A stretch of 64,000 nucleotides of DNA from Bacteroidales bacterium (GCA_017446745.1 JAFSQF010000003.1:1-64000); one strand, 5' to 3'. Numbered from the stretch's first letter, positions 44,245 to 53,721 are shown. Notes: generated from the letters alone by a model not told the origin. Translations and numbers: made by a program.

Positions 44245-45723
44245 ATGCCATCTCTTAAGAAACTCTTTTCAGACTCAATGATATATGGCCTGAGTTCAAT
44301 CATAGGCCGTTTTCTGAACTACCTCTTGGTGCCGGTCTACACCTACACTCTGGTAAGCTCCGGTTCGTATGGCATAGTCACCAACATCTACGCCTATGTG
44401 GCTCTGCTGTTTGTCGTCCTCACTTTCGGCATGGAAACCACCTTCTTCTATTTCGCCAACAAACATAAGGAACGTTATCCACAGGTGTTCTCCACAGCAC
44501 TGTATATGGTTGGTTTTGTTGCCATTGCTTTCATCATACTTGTCTTCACCTGCATTCGTCCAATCTCTGAGGCCTTGGGGTATGCCGACCATCCGGAATA
44601 TCTGCGCATTATGGCCACTGTTGTGGCTTTCGACGCTTTTCAGGCCATCCTCTTCGCATACCTCCGTTTCAAGGGACGCGCATGGAAGTTTGCCATTCTT
44701 AAATTGACCTTCATTGTATGCAATATAGGCCTGAACCTGTTTGTATTCCTTGCCGCGCCACGGCTTGCGCTGTCCATGCCCGACCTGATGGGATGGTACA
44801 GCATCGACCGACAGGTATACTACATATTCCTTATCAACCTGCTATGTACCGCTCCAATCACTTTGGCTTTTCTGCCGGAGCTGAAGAATATGCGGCATGG
44901 TGTGGACCGCAAGTTGATAGGCCAGATGCTACGCTACACCTGGCCGCTGCTTCTGCTTGGGCTGGCTGGCATTCTCAACCAGGTGGCCGACAAGATCTGC
45001 TACCGTTTCATTATGCCCGGGGCCGAGGGCGATGCGCAGCTGGGCATCTATGGAGCCTGCGCCAAGATAGCAATGATTATGGCGATGATAACCCAGGCGT
45101 TCCGATATGCCTACGAGCCTTTCGTGTTCGGAGGCGGGAGCAGCAAAGAAAGCAAGGAGAGCCAGGCCCTGGTAATGAAATACTTCGTAATGTTCACCTT
45201 GTTGGCTTTCCTGTGCGTAATGGGCTACATGCCACTCCTGAAGCATATCATTTCGGAGCGCTATTGGGAAGGTCTTCACGTGGTGCCTATAGTGATGGTG
45301 GCGGAGATCTTCATGGGTATCTATTTCAACCTCTCGTTCTGGTACAAACTAATAGCCAAAACGTGGTGGGGTGCGATATTCTCGGCCACAGGATGCGTGG
45401 TGCTGTTGGCAGTCAATTTCATCTTCGTGCCGCGCTATGGCTACACGGCATGTGCGTGGGGAGGTGTATGCGGCTATGGAGTGTGCATGGTGATGAGCTA
45501 TTTCGTAGGCCAACGAAAGAACCCCATCCCCTACCCTGTCAAAGCCATAGGAGGCTATTTCGCGCTGGCAATGGCGCTCTATGGCATAATGACGCAGACA
45601 ACAAGAACGGGGTTGCCGTTGCTGTTGAACACCTTGCTGATAGCAGGCTACGTTGCCGTGGCGCTGTTGAACGAGAGAGAGCTGACCAAAAAAGTGTTGG
45701 CAAAGATTGGCGTCAGAGGATGA
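44245..45723 (+). CDS. Wzx-like polysaccharide flippase
   Basis: An inner-membrane MATE/MOP-fold flippase of 492 residues with 12-14 hydrophobic segments; the opening FSDSMIYGLSSIIGRFLNYLLVPVYTY is typical of O-antigen/exopolysaccharide flippases (RfbX/Wzx). It probably moves lipid-linked sugars across the membrane. I chose the ATG at 44245 because the frame upstream is the 8-bp repeat. No glycosyltransferase cluster is next to it. Its end overlaps the convergent lipoprotein gene by 11 bp. Confidence 0.9.
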   Translation: MPSLKKLFSDSMIYGLSSIIGRFLNYLLVPVYTYTLVSSGSYGIVTNIYAYVALLFVVLTFGMETTFFYFANKHKERYPQVFSTALYMVGFVAIAFIILVFTCIRPISEALGYADHPEYLRIMATVVAFDAFQAILFAYLRFKGRAWKFAILKLTFIVCNIGLNLFVFLAAPRLALSMPDLMGWYSIDRQVYYIFLINLLCTAPITLAFLPELKNMRHGVDRKLIGQMLRYTWPLLLLGLAGILNQVADKICYRFIMPGAEGDAQLGIYGACAKIAMIMAMITQAFRYAYEPFVFGGGSSKESKESQALVMKYFVMFTLLAFLCVMGYMPLLKHIISERYWEGLHVVPIVMVAEIFMGIYFNLSFWYKLIAKTWWGAIFSATGCVVLLAVNFIFVPRYGYTACAWGGVCGYGVCMVMSYFVGQRKNPIPYPVKAIGGYFALAMALYGIMTQTTRTGLPLLLNTLLIAGYVAVALLNERELTKKVLAKIGVRG

Positions 45724-45919
45724 CCTTCTCGCACAGCGAATAGACGTTGCCTAAATTGAACGTCTCCATTTCGGCACACGACATATTGCGGCTGTCGAGG
45801 TCGTCGTCGGAAAATTCCTCAACATTACCGTCATAACGATAGCAACGACAAGTTTTTTTGCATCCCGAAAGAAGCAGGATGCCAACGATGAAGAATGGTA
45901 TAAGTCGACGCAGTTTCAT
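45713..45919 (-). CDS. Small Cys-rich lipoprotein 1 of the MauE cassette
   Basis: The 68 residues have a signal peptide with lipobox LLLSGC (Cys20). The mature part has the pattern C-x-C (CRC), then MSCAEM, then LCEK. The same four-cysteine order occurs in the lipoproteins at 47001 and 47342. It overlaps the MauE-thioredoxin gene start-to-stop by 4 bp (45916-45919), so the two are coupled. It is predicted to be anchored in the periplasm or outer membrane. I know of no named family. Confidence 0.75.
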   Translation of the reverse strand: MKLRRLIPFFIVGILLLSGCKKTCRCYRYDGNVEEFSDDDLDSRNMSCAEMETFNLGNVYSLCEKVIL

Positions 45920-47004
45920 TGCTCTGACATAAAACTTTTTATAGTGTTTTCATTGATGTTGCGATAGGCAAAGGATGCTGCGATATTGCCCTCATCGACA
46001 AGCACCACCAGTGGAAAGGCGGCGCGCGTGATGCGTATGAAGAGTTCCTTGTCGATGAAAGCCTCCGCGAAGTGGTCAGAGCGGGATTCGGCGTAGAAAC
46101 GCCCGTAGCTGCTGCTATCGGCAACGACAGGGAAGACATAGACGATACGTGAAGTGTCTATATCGTAGCGCTTCACGAGGGTGGTCAGTTTGCCGGCCGC
46201 CAGACGGCAATACTTACAGTTAGGGCTGAAAAAAGCCACAATATGGCGTCCCTCATCCAATTGCAAGGGCTTTAGACTGGCACTTTCTATTGTTGGAACG
46301 TTTGACTGGAACAGCTGTTTGTCGAAGCGCTCATCAGATTCGGTGAACAGCCAATTGTCGGGAGGGGTGAGGATAAAGGTGGTGACAACGGGAGTAAGAG
46401 CAAGCAGAAGAGCAACGTACCATTTGGAATACAGTGCTGTGGAGGCAAGCACACCCACAGCAAGCGTCACGAGCAGCATCACCAACGAGAGGAGATGCAG
46501 CAGGTGGCGTGCCTCGACCATATAAAGCGTCAGCCCTCCGGCGGTAAGGAGGTATACGATAGACACCAGCCACCAGCGCGGAGCCCATTGCTGGGGGGCA
46601 TAGAAAAAGGTGAAAACGAGGAGCAGAATGAGGATGGCATTCTTAAGGATAGATTGTATGGGGTCGAGGGGCATCAAATCGCCAAAGCAATGGCAGCTGT
46701 CGGAACGCCCCACCAGATGGGCATAGGCAAGAAAGACAATGAAACAGAGCAAGAAAAGGAGCGTCGTCAATATCGTGAAGCGGTGATAGCGGTGCGAGAT
46801 AAGAGCGGCGCCAAGCACCAGTTCGAGGCCTATGACCAGACGAGCCACATAGAAACTGACGGTCAAAGGGAAAATACCGAAGCTGTAGACGTACATCTCG
46901 AAAGTGTCGATGGTGATAAACTTCGACACTGCCGAAACGAGGAAGAGCATTCCCAGCAGGATTTTAACAACAGCAGCGGAGACGCGCAGCGTTTTCATGT
47001 TCAA
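45916..47004 (-). CDS. MauE/DoxX-type membrane protein fused to a thioredoxin domain
   Basis: The N-terminal half has four main hydrophobic segments like DoxX/MauE (LLGMLFLVSAVSKF) and a loop SDSCHCFGDL (Cys104, Cys106), matching the CxCFG of MauE proteins. More hydrophobic segments follow (about 145-210). The C-terminal ~110 residues form a periplasmic thioredoxin-like domain, IVAFFSPNCKYCRLAAGKL, with the C-x2-C pair at 263 and 266. MauE-type proteins act in periplasmic disulfide or methylamine-dehydrogenase maturation. In BT_3928-type relatives the role is unknown. Coupled to lipoproteins on each side by 4-bp overlaps (45916-45919, 47001-47004). Confidence 0.85.
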   Translation of the reverse strand: MNMKTLRVSAAVVKILLGMLFLVSAVSKFITIDTFEMYVYSFGIFPLTVSFYVARLVIGLELVLGAALISHRYHRFTILTTLLFLLCFIVFLAYAHLVGRSDSCHCFGDLMPLDPIQSILKNAILILLLVFTFFYAPQQWAPRWWLVSIVYLLTAGGLTLYMVEARHLLHLLSLVMLLVTLAVGVLASTALYSKWYVALLLALTPVVTTFILTPPDNWLFTESDERFDKQLFQSNVPTIESASLKPLQLDEGRHIVAFFSPNCKYCRLAAGKLTTLVKRYDIDTSRIVYVFPVVADSSSYGRFYAESRSDHFAEAFIDKELFIRITRAAFPLVVLVDEGNIAASFAYRNINENTIKSFMSEQ

Positions 47005-47327
47005 TCGCCTGAAGGATGTTCAGTAGGAATATGCCTCACAATGGAATCCTTTTCCACCTCAATCTCAGTGCAGTCCACCTTTGTGATGTTGTATTGTGGC
47101 ACGCCGTCCTGAAGGCGTTCGATGCCCATCTCATAGATGTTTTCGCACTTCATGCTCCTGTCGATATTCACCACCGTGGTGTCGGCCACCCAAGTGGAGT
47201 CGCCATTCGAGGCTATTGTGAGGTAGTCTTCACCAATGCAATGGCAGAAACGGTTTTTCTTGCAAGCACCCATAACGGCAGTGATGGCAAGGAGAAGAAG
47301 AACGATATATAATTTCTTGGCTTTCAT
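47001..47327 (-). CDS. Small Cys-rich lipoprotein 2 of the MauE cassette
   Basis: The 108 residues have a signal peptide with lipobox VMGACKK. The mature part has CHC, then MKCENI, then DCTE, i.e. the same C-x-C...C...C order as its neighbours, with a longer middle. Its stop overlaps the start of the MauE-thioredoxin gene by 4 bp. Function unknown; the Cys pattern and coupling suggest that it is a substrate or partner of the fused thioredoxin. Confidence 0.75.
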   Translation of the reverse strand: MKAKKLYIVLLLLAITAVMGACKKNRFCHCIGEDYLTIASNGDSTWVADTTVVNIDRSMKCENIYEMGIERLQDGVPQYNITKVDCTEIEVEKDSIVRHIPTEHPSGD

Positions 47328-47341
47328 GGCAGCAAGTGTTA

Positions 47342-47584
47342 TTAATTTTCGTAGTTGGCGAAATCGAAATCGGTGCAGAGGATGGAGTCCATCTGGTCGG
47401 GATAAAGGACGGGGTCCTGATCGTAGAGGACAGAGTAGAGGTCTTCGCAGGTGCCGCTATTGATACGGATAATGCGTATGGTAGACTCGCCGTCGACAGC
47501 ACAACGGCATTCGCGCTCTTTGCTGCACGATGCACAGAGAGCCACAAACGACGTTAAAACACACAAAAGAACTAACTTCTTCAT
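47342..47584 (-). CDS. Small Cys-rich lipoprotein 3 of the MauE cassette
   Basis: The 80 residues carry the lipobox ALCASCSK and a mature part with CRC, then GTCEDL, then LCTD, again the shared four-Cys order. It is the first gene after the cassette promoter (47622-47652), 14 bp before lipoprotein 2. No known family. Confidence 0.75.
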   Translation of the reverse strand: MKKLVLLCVLTSFVALCASCSKERECRCAVDGESTIRIIRINSGTCEDLYSVLYDQDPVLYPDQMDSILCTDFDFANYEN

Positions 47585-47621
47585 AGGTCATTAATTTATA
47601 TTGATGCTTCGAAACAAAATG

Positions 47622-47652
47622 CAAAAGTAATACTTTTTTGTCGAATGGCAAA
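47622..47652 (-). promoter_or_regulatory. Promoter of the Cys-lipoprotein/MauE cassette
   Basis: Leftward -7 TACTTTTG (47622-47629) and -33 TTTG (47649-47652), 19 nt apart, lie just past the ftsK stop and ~38 nt before the first lipoprotein ATG. The cassette is therefore likely its own transcription unit. Confidence 0.7.
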
Positions 47653-47661
47653 TTTTTTTTT

Positions 47662-50337
47662 CTACAAGCTTCGCAGAAGCTCTTCCAGGGCCACCTCGTC
47701 CTTGATAAGCACATCGCGAGCCTTAGAGCCGTTGTAGGGGCCCACGACACCGGCGGCCTCAAGTTGGTCGATGATACGCCCGGCACGGTTATAGCCCAGT
47801 TGCAACTTGCGCTGCAACAACGACGTACTGCCAAACTGCGAAGCCACCACAAGACGTGCCGCATCGTTGAAGAACTCATCCTTCGCCTTGGCGTCGAACT
47901 CTTTGTTAGGAGCATCGTTTTCGTCGAGGTACTCGGGGAGTACGAAGCCTTCGCCTTCAGCGTACCCCCTTTGCTCGCCAATCACATTAACCAATCTCTC
48001 TATCTCCGGCGTATCGATAAGTGCGCACTGCAGTCGCAACAAGTCTTTGCCTGCCAACGAGATAAGCATATCACCACGACCTATAAGCTGCTGAGCGCCG
48101 CCGGTGTCGAGAATGGTCTTGCTGTCGATTCCACTGGTGACACGGAATGCCACTCGGGCAGGGAAATTGGCCTTGATGGTACCGGTGATAATGTTTGTTG
48201 TTGGGCGTTGCGTTGCTATAATCAGATGTATACCCACGGCACGTGCCAGCTGAGCCAAACGGCAGATGGGAAGTTCCACCTCCTTGCCAACGGTCATTAT
48301 CAAGTCGCCAAACTCGTCAATAACAACAACTATATAAGGCAGATAGCGGTGACCGTGGTCGGGATTGAGCATGCGTTTGCAGAACTTTTCGTTGTATTCT
48401 GTTATTTTTCGCACCTTGGCGGCCTTGAGCAGGTCGTAGCGCGTGTCCATCTCAATACAGAGCGAATTGAGAGTTCGCACAACCTTCTTCACATCAGTGA
48501 TTACCGGCTCGCGCTTGTCGGGGTCTTTGGTCAATTCGTCGGGCATGACAGCCAGATAGTGGCGTTCTATCTTGGAATAGAGCGAGAATTCCACTTTTTT
48601 AGGGTCAATCAGCACCAGTTTCAGTTCTGACGGGTGCTTGGTGTAGAGCAACGAGGCCAGTACGGCATTCAGTCCCACCGACTTGCCAGTACCTGTAGCT
48701 CCAGCCATCAGGAGGTGAGGCATCTTAGCGAGGTCAGTGACAAAGCACTCGTTGCTGATGGTCTTTCCGAAAGCCACCGGGAGTTCCATTTTGGCGTTAC
48801 GGAACTCGTCGCTTTCGAGCATGGTCTTCATGGCCACAATCTGAGGTTTGGCATTAGGCACCTCAATTCCTATATTGCTCTCGCCAGGTATAGGGGCAAT
48901 GATTCTTATGCCGAGGGCTGCCAACGAAAGAGCAATGTCATTCTCCAATCCCTGAATCTTACTGATACGCACACCGCGTGCCGGCCTGATTTTATAAAGC
49001 GTCACCGTAGGACCTGGCATGGCAGAAATTTCGGTAATCTCAATACCATAGTCGCGGAGGGTCTGCACAATGCGGTCCTTGTTGGCTATAAGCTCCTCCT
49101 TGGTAACCTTAACATTCTTCTGTTCCCAATCCTCCAAAATGCTGGTGTCAGGCATCCGGTAGTCCTTCAGATCCAGCTTGGGGTCGTAAGGTTCGTCAAT
49201 ACCATAGTGTTCGCGATAGTCGTCCGGCTCGAAGTCTGCATCTTCCGACATCTCTGCTTCTGCGTGGACTGTGGTATCCTGGGAATTTTCAGAATCTTCA
49301 ATCATGTGATTAGCGTTCATGATGAACTTTGGTTCGGCGGCCTCGCCTGCTCGTCCTGCACGGCGGTTGATGCGTTCAAATTCATCATCGATATTGAAAA
49401 CCAACTGGTCAGATGAGGCATCAGATGGGTCAGTGTCTACCTCATTTATTTCCTGCTTTTTCTCTTGTCTCTTCTCACGCCGTTTTCTCATTCCCTCAAT
49501 CATCATATTATCAAGTTCTGAATCAGACTCGAAATCGGCAGCATCGTTGTCTGTTTCATCCTCATCCACTTCCTCGTCATCGTTTTCATCTTCCTTTTCT
49601 CTGTGGAACAGACGCGCAAAGAATCCCGATTTTTTTTCTTCACTTTCATCTTCGTTATCGTTGTTGGTTTCGTCATTCACAGCAACGGCCCTGTCGATTT
49701 TGCGGTTCTCCAGCATCTTGAGTTCCGGCATCTTAATGTTTACATGGTGCACCAAGACCAGGAAGAGGCAGGCGAGGAAGAGCAGTAGGATGGGGAGTCC
49801 GATATGGAGCAGTCCCAGCAGGAGGCGTGCTGCCTCGGTGCCCACCACCCCGGCGAGTGCAGAGCCTATGGTATTCTGGTCGGCCTGGTCGGGATTGGAA
49901 ATCCAGCCTATGGTGACGCAAAACCAAAGCACCCAAAACAAAGTAGACCATAGTGTCTTGCGAAAAAGTATGTCGTCGTTCCACAAAGTGCGTCGAGGCG
50001 CTTTCTCCGGTTTGTTGGTACGATATTTCGAGACAAGCCTCAGTCCGTAGACCGCCAGCAGGAAGCATAGTCCCACCGAGGCCACTCCGAAAGAGCCGCT
50101 GACGAGAATTGACGCCACCCATCCGCCGAAAGTTCCGCAGATATTGGTTGACGACAGCGGCTCACGTCCAGTGTCGACAAACGATAGGATATAACTGGCC
50201 ATAGCCACCACGGCGTATATGGCGAAGAGCACGTAGAAAGAGCCTCGTGCTACAGCAAACTGAGGGGAGGCCAGAAAATGTTTCAGGCCTCCCTCTTTTG
50301 TTGGTTTTGTTGTCGTTTTCTTTTTTTTCTTTGACAC
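47662..50337 (-). CDS. ftsK: FtsK/SpoIIIE DNA translocase
   Basis: This membrane-anchored motor moves DNA at the septum and helps resolve chromosome dimers. The 891 residues comprise four N-terminal membrane segments, an acidic linker (for example DDEEVDEDETDNDAAD), the RecA-like motor with Walker A AGATGTGKSVG (near 545), the Walker B VVVIDEFGDL and the C-terminal gamma winged-helix domain (LQLGYNRAGRIIDQLEAAG) that reads KOPS sites. It is full length. Confidence 0.97.
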   Translation of the reverse strand: MSKKKKKTTTKPTKEGGLKHFLASPQFAVARGSFYVLFAIYAVVAMASYILSFVDTGREPLSSTNICGTFGGWVASILVSGSFGVASVGLCFLLAVYGLRLVSKYRTNKPEKAPRRTLWNDDILFRKTLWSTLFWVLWFCVTIGWISNPDQADQNTIGSALAGVVGTEAARLLLGLLHIGLPILLLFLACLFLVLVHHVNIKMPELKMLENRKIDRAVAVNDETNNDNEDESEEKKSGFFARLFHREKEDENDDEEVDEDETDNDAADFESDSELDNMMIEGMRKRREKRQEKKQEINEVDTDPSDASSDQLVFNIDDEFERINRRAGRAGEAAEPKFIMNANHMIEDSENSQDTTVHAEAEMSEDADFEPDDYREHYGIDEPYDPKLDLKDYRMPDTSILEDWEQKNVKVTKEELIANKDRIVQTLRDYGIEITEISAMPGPTVTLYKIRPARGVRISKIQGLENDIALSLAALGIRIIAPIPGESNIGIEVPNAKPQIVAMKTMLESDEFRNAKMELPVAFGKTISNECFVTDLAKMPHLLMAGATGTGKSVGLNAVLASLLYTKHPSELKLVLIDPKKVEFSLYSKIERHYLAVMPDELTKDPDKREPVITDVKKVVRTLNSLCIEMDTRYDLLKAAKVRKITEYNEKFCKRMLNPDHGHRYLPYIVVVIDEFGDLIMTVGKEVELPICRLAQLARAVGIHLIIATQRPTTNIITGTIKANFPARVAFRVTSGIDSKTILDTGGAQQLIGRGDMLISLAGKDLLRLQCALIDTPEIERLVNVIGEQRGYAEGEGFVLPEYLDENDAPNKEFDAKAKDEFFNDAARLVVASQFGSTSLLQRKLQLGYNRAGRIIDQLEAAGVVGPYNGSKARDVLIKDEVALEELLRSL

Positions 50338-50359
50338 CTGAAAAGCTTGGGTTATTTCG

Positions 50360-51109
50360 TTATTCTTCGTTCAGATACTCCATCTCTTCGGAGATTTGCT
50401 TGAAGAGGTTTTCCATATCCTCCTTAGAGATTTTCTCATAGCCGTTGGGCAGGAGCATATCGACCTCTTTGACTTTCCCTTTCTTTATTTCAGAAGCGGT
50501 GAGCGTGATTTCACGGCCCTCGCCGAGGCTCATGGAATATTCCATGGCAACGCCCTTTACACCGTTGAACAGCAGGTTGACATCGGGACCCATCTGGTCG
50601 TTGTACCATATTGTAGTGGGATGGTCCTCACCATCTTCATCAAAAGCATGGATGACAGCTTTTTTTGCCGTCTCGCCGGCTATGGTTTTCGTCTCACCGT
50701 CGACATACTCGATGTAGAAACCCTCTTTTACGGGGATGGTGAGGCTGTCGATTTCCTGTTGAGTTATCTCATTAGTGACCAGGATTTTGCTCGAGCCGCT
50801 ATAGTCCAATTCTATGTCCTGCGACGAGAAGAACATGAAGAGCTGGCTGAGGTCCATGCATGCATACTGGGTATGGCCATCGATGAGGACGCTGTTGGTG
50901 AATTGTCCGCCAAGGAAAATCTGGCTGGAGGTGAGGACTTTACTGTCATAGACCTTTATCTCGGCCGTGGCGATTTGTTCGGGCACCTGGAAGGCAGTCT
51001 CGCCCGTAGAGGTCACTGAATAGACTATAGTACCTTTAAAGGTGTTCTGCGCAAGAAGCTGGCTCATGGCCAACAACGACATTGCAGCGAAAAATAAAAC
51101 TTTCTTCAT
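50360..51109 (-). CDS. Exported protein of unknown function
   Basis: The 249 residues from the ATG at 51109 have a signal peptide (SQLLAQ, cleavage near 20). The mature part is acidic and rich in beta strands (FKGTIVYSVTSTGE; YIEYVDGETKTIAGE), like periplasmic DUF4412-type proteins; this resemblance is weak. An ATG at 51196 would put the signal sequence internal, so I rejected it. It is 22 bp upstream of ftsK on the same strand and may share its transcript. Confidence 0.65.
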   Translation of the reverse strand: MKKVLFFAAMSLLAMSQLLAQNTFKGTIVYSVTSTGETAFQVPEQIATAEIKVYDSKVLTSSQIFLGGQFTNSVLIDGHTQYACMDLSQLFMFFSSQDIELDYSGSSKILVTNEITQQEIDSLTIPVKEGFYIEYVDGETKTIAGETAKKAVIHAFDEDGEDHPTTIWYNDQMGPDVNLLFNGVKGVAMEYSMSLGEGREITLTASEIKKGKVKEVDMLLPNGYEKISKEDMENLFKQISEEMEYLNEE

Positions 51110-51234
51110 GTGATTATTTATTGAAATGTTTGCTCTTATTTGATTTATATCGGTATTAATCAGACTATTCAAGCCCTGATACCTAAAATATTTCATACAC
51201 TGGCTGTCATAAAAACGATGGTTTTAACAAAATA

Positions 51235-51268
51235 TTTTGTCCGTTAGAAAAAAAAATATGTAATTTTG
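51235..51268 (+). promoter_or_regulatory. Promoter of the exported YD-like protein gene
   Basis: A -33 TTTTG at 51235-51239 and a -7 TAATTTTG at 51261-51268, 21 nt apart; the ATG follows ~23 nt later. Confidence 0.7.
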
Positions 51269-51290
51269 CATTTTCAAAGATTATAGAGCC

Positions 51291-52049
51291 ATGAAAGGAA
51301 AATTTGTAATACTCTTTGCATTAATAAGCACCATGGTAGGCACCGCGGGTGCTCAGAAGTTCAAACCCGACACCGAGGAGGACAACCTGAAAGGGCCCGT
51401 AAAGTCAATGCTTACCACCATACGCACACCTCAAGGGCGCATCGTCGGACAGCCGGTGCGAAACAACTTCAACGAGAGGGGTTACTACATTCAGAACACC
51501 TACTACGACACATTGGGCAATCCGGTGATAATAGTGGCATACACCTACGACAAGAACGACCATCTTGTCAAAGACCTCCGTACACACGAGCCCTATAGCG
51601 AGTTGCTGTCGCAAACCACCTACAGCTACGACAAGAAGGCCAACACCATAGTCGCCGACATGTTGGGCATCGCCGACTCGCTGAGTTCCAAGACGGTCTA
51701 TGCCTTCGACAAAAAAGGGGTGCTTCAGAGCACCACCTCTTACGACGAGCAAGGCAAGGAGACCTCCGCCATAGAATATGTGTACGACGACAAAGGCTAC
51801 CTCAAGTTCACCATTTTCAAGGAGGGCGAGAATGAGATTTACAAAGGCAGCGACAAGTACCGCTGGGACACCGACGGCAACCTTGCCGAGAAGTGCAGCT
51901 ACTACCTCACCACGCTCCGCCAAGCGTTCTTATACACATACTACTACGACGAGCATGGTAACTGGACACAAGCCTACCTCTATCACGTCAATCCCACCGA
52001 AGGATACCTATATCAGGTTATCACACGTCAGATCACCTATTTTGAATAA
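51291..52049 (+). CDS. Exported protein with YD-repeat-like strands
   Basis: The 252 residues have a signal peptide (TAGAQ, cleavage near 22). The mature part consists of short repeating beta units, with recurring forms such as YTYDKNDHLVKD, YAFDKKGVLQST and YVYDDKGYLKF, like Rhs/YD repeats or the repeated strands of Bacteroidota surface proteins. It is too small to be an Rhs toxin and has no toxin domain. Function unknown. Confidence 0.7.
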   Translation: MKGKFVILFALISTMVGTAGAQKFKPDTEEDNLKGPVKSMLTTIRTPQGRIVGQPVRNNFNERGYYIQNTYYDTLGNPVIIVAYTYDKNDHLVKDLRTHEPYSELLSQTTYSYDKKANTIVADMLGIADSLSSKTVYAFDKKGVLQSTTSYDEQGKETSAIEYVYDDKGYLKFTIFKEGENEIYKGSDKYRWDTDGNLAEKCSYYLTTLRQAFLYTYYYDEHGNWTQAYLYHVNPTEGYLYQVITRQITYFE

Positions 52050-52058
52050 ACAATTATT

Positions 52059-52260
52059 AAAAAATAAGTTGATACAATCAGACATTCAAAATAGAATAAG
52101 CTTGCTATTTTTTTTACTGTTACTTAATATGCCGCCCCTACGGGGCTCAGATTAATAGAGTATTTCGATTCCCGTGGGCTCGCGCCCACGGCTAATATAT
52201 GCCGCCCCTACGGGGCTCACTCTGACAGAATATCGTTACACCTTATTTTTTTACTGTTAC
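52059..52260. mobile_element. MITE-like element with GC hairpins
   Basis: The left end AAAAAATAAG-TTGATACAAT (52059-52078) pairs imperfectly with the right end around 52232-52252 (read in reverse, AAAAAAATAAGGTGTAACGAT). Inside are the family E hairpins GCCCC/GGGGC around TAC at 52134-52146 and 52204-52216, and a CCGTGGGC/GCCCACGG hairpin around TCGC at 52172-52191. A TAAACA near both outer ends (52047-52052, 52261-52266) is a weak candidate target duplication. No gene is present. Confidence 0.6.
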
Positions 52261-52302
52261 TAAACAGAGGTTGTGTGGCACGTCAGCCACAGATGCCGAG
52301 GC

Positions 52303-53622
52303 TTACTGTTTGAAGTTAAGACGTTCAATAATGTCACGTTCGGCATCGTGCACGGTGCCGTCGGCTGTGGCCATTTCCTGAAGACGCGCCAACGCCTCGT
52401 CGCGGTTCTCAAGGCTATGGAACGTAAAGTCGTCATCGGTAAGGAAACCGCTGTCGGCAGCCCCAAGCAATGCCACGAGTTCCTCCTGCTCGTCGGTGGT
52501 GAAATTGCTGATATTACGTATGGTGAGGGTAAGGGTTTTCTTTTCTTCTTCTGTCACATCGCCATCGGCAACGGCCACGGCAATGAGAAGCCTGATGGTG
52601 CGGCGCAAATCCTGCTTGTCCTTGTAGGTGACCGTCTGGCCCAGACCACCAAAGAAATGTGATAAATGCTTCATGCTGTTGCTTACGCCACTGAAGAATT
52701 TGCGGCCACCACCTTCGAGGTTCAACAACAACTCGGGCTGACGGAAGGGGTCAACAACGACGCCAGTGCGTATCTCGCCAGTAATCACATTGCGATAGGA
52801 GAATGTGAAGCAGGGCACTATGCAGAAGAATATATCTTCTACGGCATTACCATTGCCCACCTTGTCGTGCATGGCATCGAGATAGGGTTTCACATCGGGG
52901 TCGTATTCTTCCACATTGATGCCATTGAAGCGTGTCAGCATCCGTTTGGGAGTGGTGTCGTTGCCCTTATGGGCCACGATAACGGAGGCTTTCAGGTTCG
53001 CTATCTCGCCCGAGAGGCAGCGCACCATCTCGACTTGCTTCTCTATTACATTGGTGGTAAACCAGGTAAGCGTACCCACATAGCCAAAGCCCTCGCAGGC
53101 GGCACAGTTTTCCTGCTGAACAGAGCCCTGCTTATCGGTATGCTGGATGGTGCCGGAGCCGTTGCAGAGCTTGCAATGGGTCACCCCACTTTCTGCCTTA
53201 ACGGCAAAGATGGGCTGCTGCTTGGCCAGTCGCGGGCCCTCAGTTTCGAGCTGTAACTTGTTCAAATTCACATCACGACCGCCGTTGATGAGCTCGCTCA
53301 TACGGCGGCGTGCGCCATTGAAGAAACCTGTACCTGACACACGCGGAGCACTTTTCATACGTTCCACCAAACCGCTGTCGATGCGAAGATAATCGCCACC
53401 ATCATAACGCTCGGTGAGCGACATCAGTTCTTGCGAAAGGTAGCGGTCGGCAGCGCAAGTAATGCTGTCGCTACGGAACTCAAGACGCTGCACTTCGGCA
53501 TACAGATAGCAGTAATCAAAACGTTTAAGGCTTACGGCATTATCGATAATGATACTATTGAACTGTGAGGGGGCGAGTTTTTTTATCAGTTCGCTAAGGG
53601 TTGAAATGGAGAGAGAAGACAT
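52303..53622 (-). CDS. Zinc-ribbon plus TerB-like protein
   Basis: A cytoplasmic protein of 439 residues. The N-terminal ~140 residues are unrecognised. A DnaJ-like zinc ribbon is made of CKLCNGSG (150-157) and CAACEGFG (173-180), two CxxCxGxG units instead of the four in DnaJ. A central beta domain of ~150 residues follows. The C-terminal ~85 residues resemble TerB (tellurite-resistance type): LLIAVAVADGDVTEEEKKTL, then ATADGTVHDAER. TerB domains are linked to metal and stress sensing at membranes. It appears monocistronic. Confidence 0.7.
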   Translation of the reverse strand: MSSLSISTLSELIKKLAPSQFNSIIIDNAVSLKRFDYCYLYAEVQRLEFRSDSITCAADRYLSQELMSLTERYDGGDYLRIDSGLVERMKSAPRVSGTGFFNGARRRMSELINGGRDVNLNKLQLETEGPRLAKQQPIFAVKAESGVTHCKLCNGSGTIQHTDKQGSVQQENCAACEGFGYVGTLTWFTTNVIEKQVEMVRCLSGEIANLKASVIVAHKGNDTTPKRMLTRFNGINVEEYDPDVKPYLDAMHDKVGNGNAVEDIFFCIVPCFTFSYRNVITGEIRTGVVVDPFRQPELLLNLEGGGRKFFSGVSNSMKHLSHFFGGLGQTVTYKDKQDLRRTIRLLIAVAVADGDVTEEEKKTLTLTIRNISNFTTDEQEELVALLGAADSGFLTDDDFTFHSLENRDEALARLQEMATADGTVHDAERDIIERLNFKQ

Positions 53623-53721
53623 GAGGCAATACTATGTTGAATTGTTTAATTGTTGTTTGCTGATGATCAAATTGACACACTGACAATAATGAAGTGTAAT
53701 AATATGAATAATATCTTAAGG

